Origin: Verrucomicrobiales bacterium
GTDB lineage: Bacteria > Verrucomicrobiota > Verrucomicrobiia > Verrucomicrobiales > DEV007
Length of the DNA stretch: 36,194 bases
Direction of reading: 5' to 3'
Assembly (NCBI GenBank): GCA_016795505.1
Contig: JAEUHH010000035.1
Location: 1 to 36,194, forward strand
How positions within the stretch are numbered: the first letter of the stretch is position 1; each line of letters opens with the position of its first letter. The notes below the pieces were generated by a model. It was not told the origin of the DNA. It worked only from the letters and a program-made list of their open reading frames with translations, and did not search any database. This document shows positions 36,060-36,194 of the stretch, piece by piece. The position numbers were made by a program, and so were the translations under genes.

Positions 36060-36194
36060 AGCCGAAGGTGCCGGCTTCGTCGAGGGAGCCGGTGCCGACG
36101 CCAGAGGTGCCGACGAGGCTGGCGGCGGTCAGGGCGCCGCCGACGACGGTGTCGCCGGAGGCGTAGATGCCGTGGTTCTTCGCGGTGCCCTGGC
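36055..36194 (-). CDS. C-terminus of a repetitive, probably beta-helical protein (partial)
   Basis: Only the last 46 residues are in the window; the sequence continues past the right edge. The visible part, KNHGIYASGDTVVGGALTAA and SLVGTSGVGTGSLDEAGTFGF before the TGA at 36057-36055, is Gly/Thr/Ala-rich with short strands like secreted beta-solenoid or passenger-type proteins. No family can be named from this much. It is on the same strand as the glycosidase-like gene and upstream of it. Confidence 0.6.
   Translation of the reverse strand, partial: QGTAKNHGIYASGDTVVGGALTAASLVGTSGVGTGSLDEAGTFGF

Overview
The window is high-GC bacterial chromosome, probably from the Verrucomicrobiota or a close PVC relative. 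I infer this from a tricorn-like protease, an ExbB with its own signal peptide followed by three ExbD genes and a large secreted TPR protein, short CysJ without flavodoxin, FG-GAP and NxxGxxAF-like secreted proteins, and start codons that almost never have a Shine-Dalgarno sequence. I see no phage, insertion sequence, CRISPR array or rRNA.

Layout. 1-4574 (minus): cysJ-like flavoprotein reductase, a small membrane protein, and a tricorn-like protease cut by the window edge inside a 12-bp tandem repeat. 4725-13558 (plus): a membrane-anchored protein and an ABC ATPase, then exbB, three exbD genes, a 1069-residue secreted TPR protein and a second secreted protein. This looks like a proton-motive-force-driven envelope module. 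13601-16776 (minus): tRNA-Lys(UUU), a membrane protein fused to a spermidine-synthase-like domain, and a HAD hydrolase. 16990-23819 (plus): the conserved transcription/translation cluster nusA-infB-rbfA-nrnA-truB-ribF, without rimP in front. 23909-25081 (minus): deoB. 25504-29295 (plus): smc, behind a 422-bp regulatory-looking gap. 29321-31332 (minus): small membrane protein, GT4 glycosyltransferase and secreted helix-hairpin-helix protein. 31621-34446 (plus): secreted FG-GAP propeller protein. 34465-36194 (minus): secreted glycosidase-like propeller protein and the C-terminus of an unidentified repeat-rich protein.

The most interesting unexplained signal is a dispersed intergenic repeat present at four places (12.3, 21.1, 23.85 and 36.0 kb). 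It is built from 22-bp units with an AACAGGGT core, normally in pairs. Two copies, in opposite orientation relative to transcription, end one or two bases before a start codon, where a ribosome binding site would normally be. A second window-wide pattern is a C immediately before the start codon in about 22 of 26 genes, together with an almost complete lack of Shine-Dalgarno sequences.
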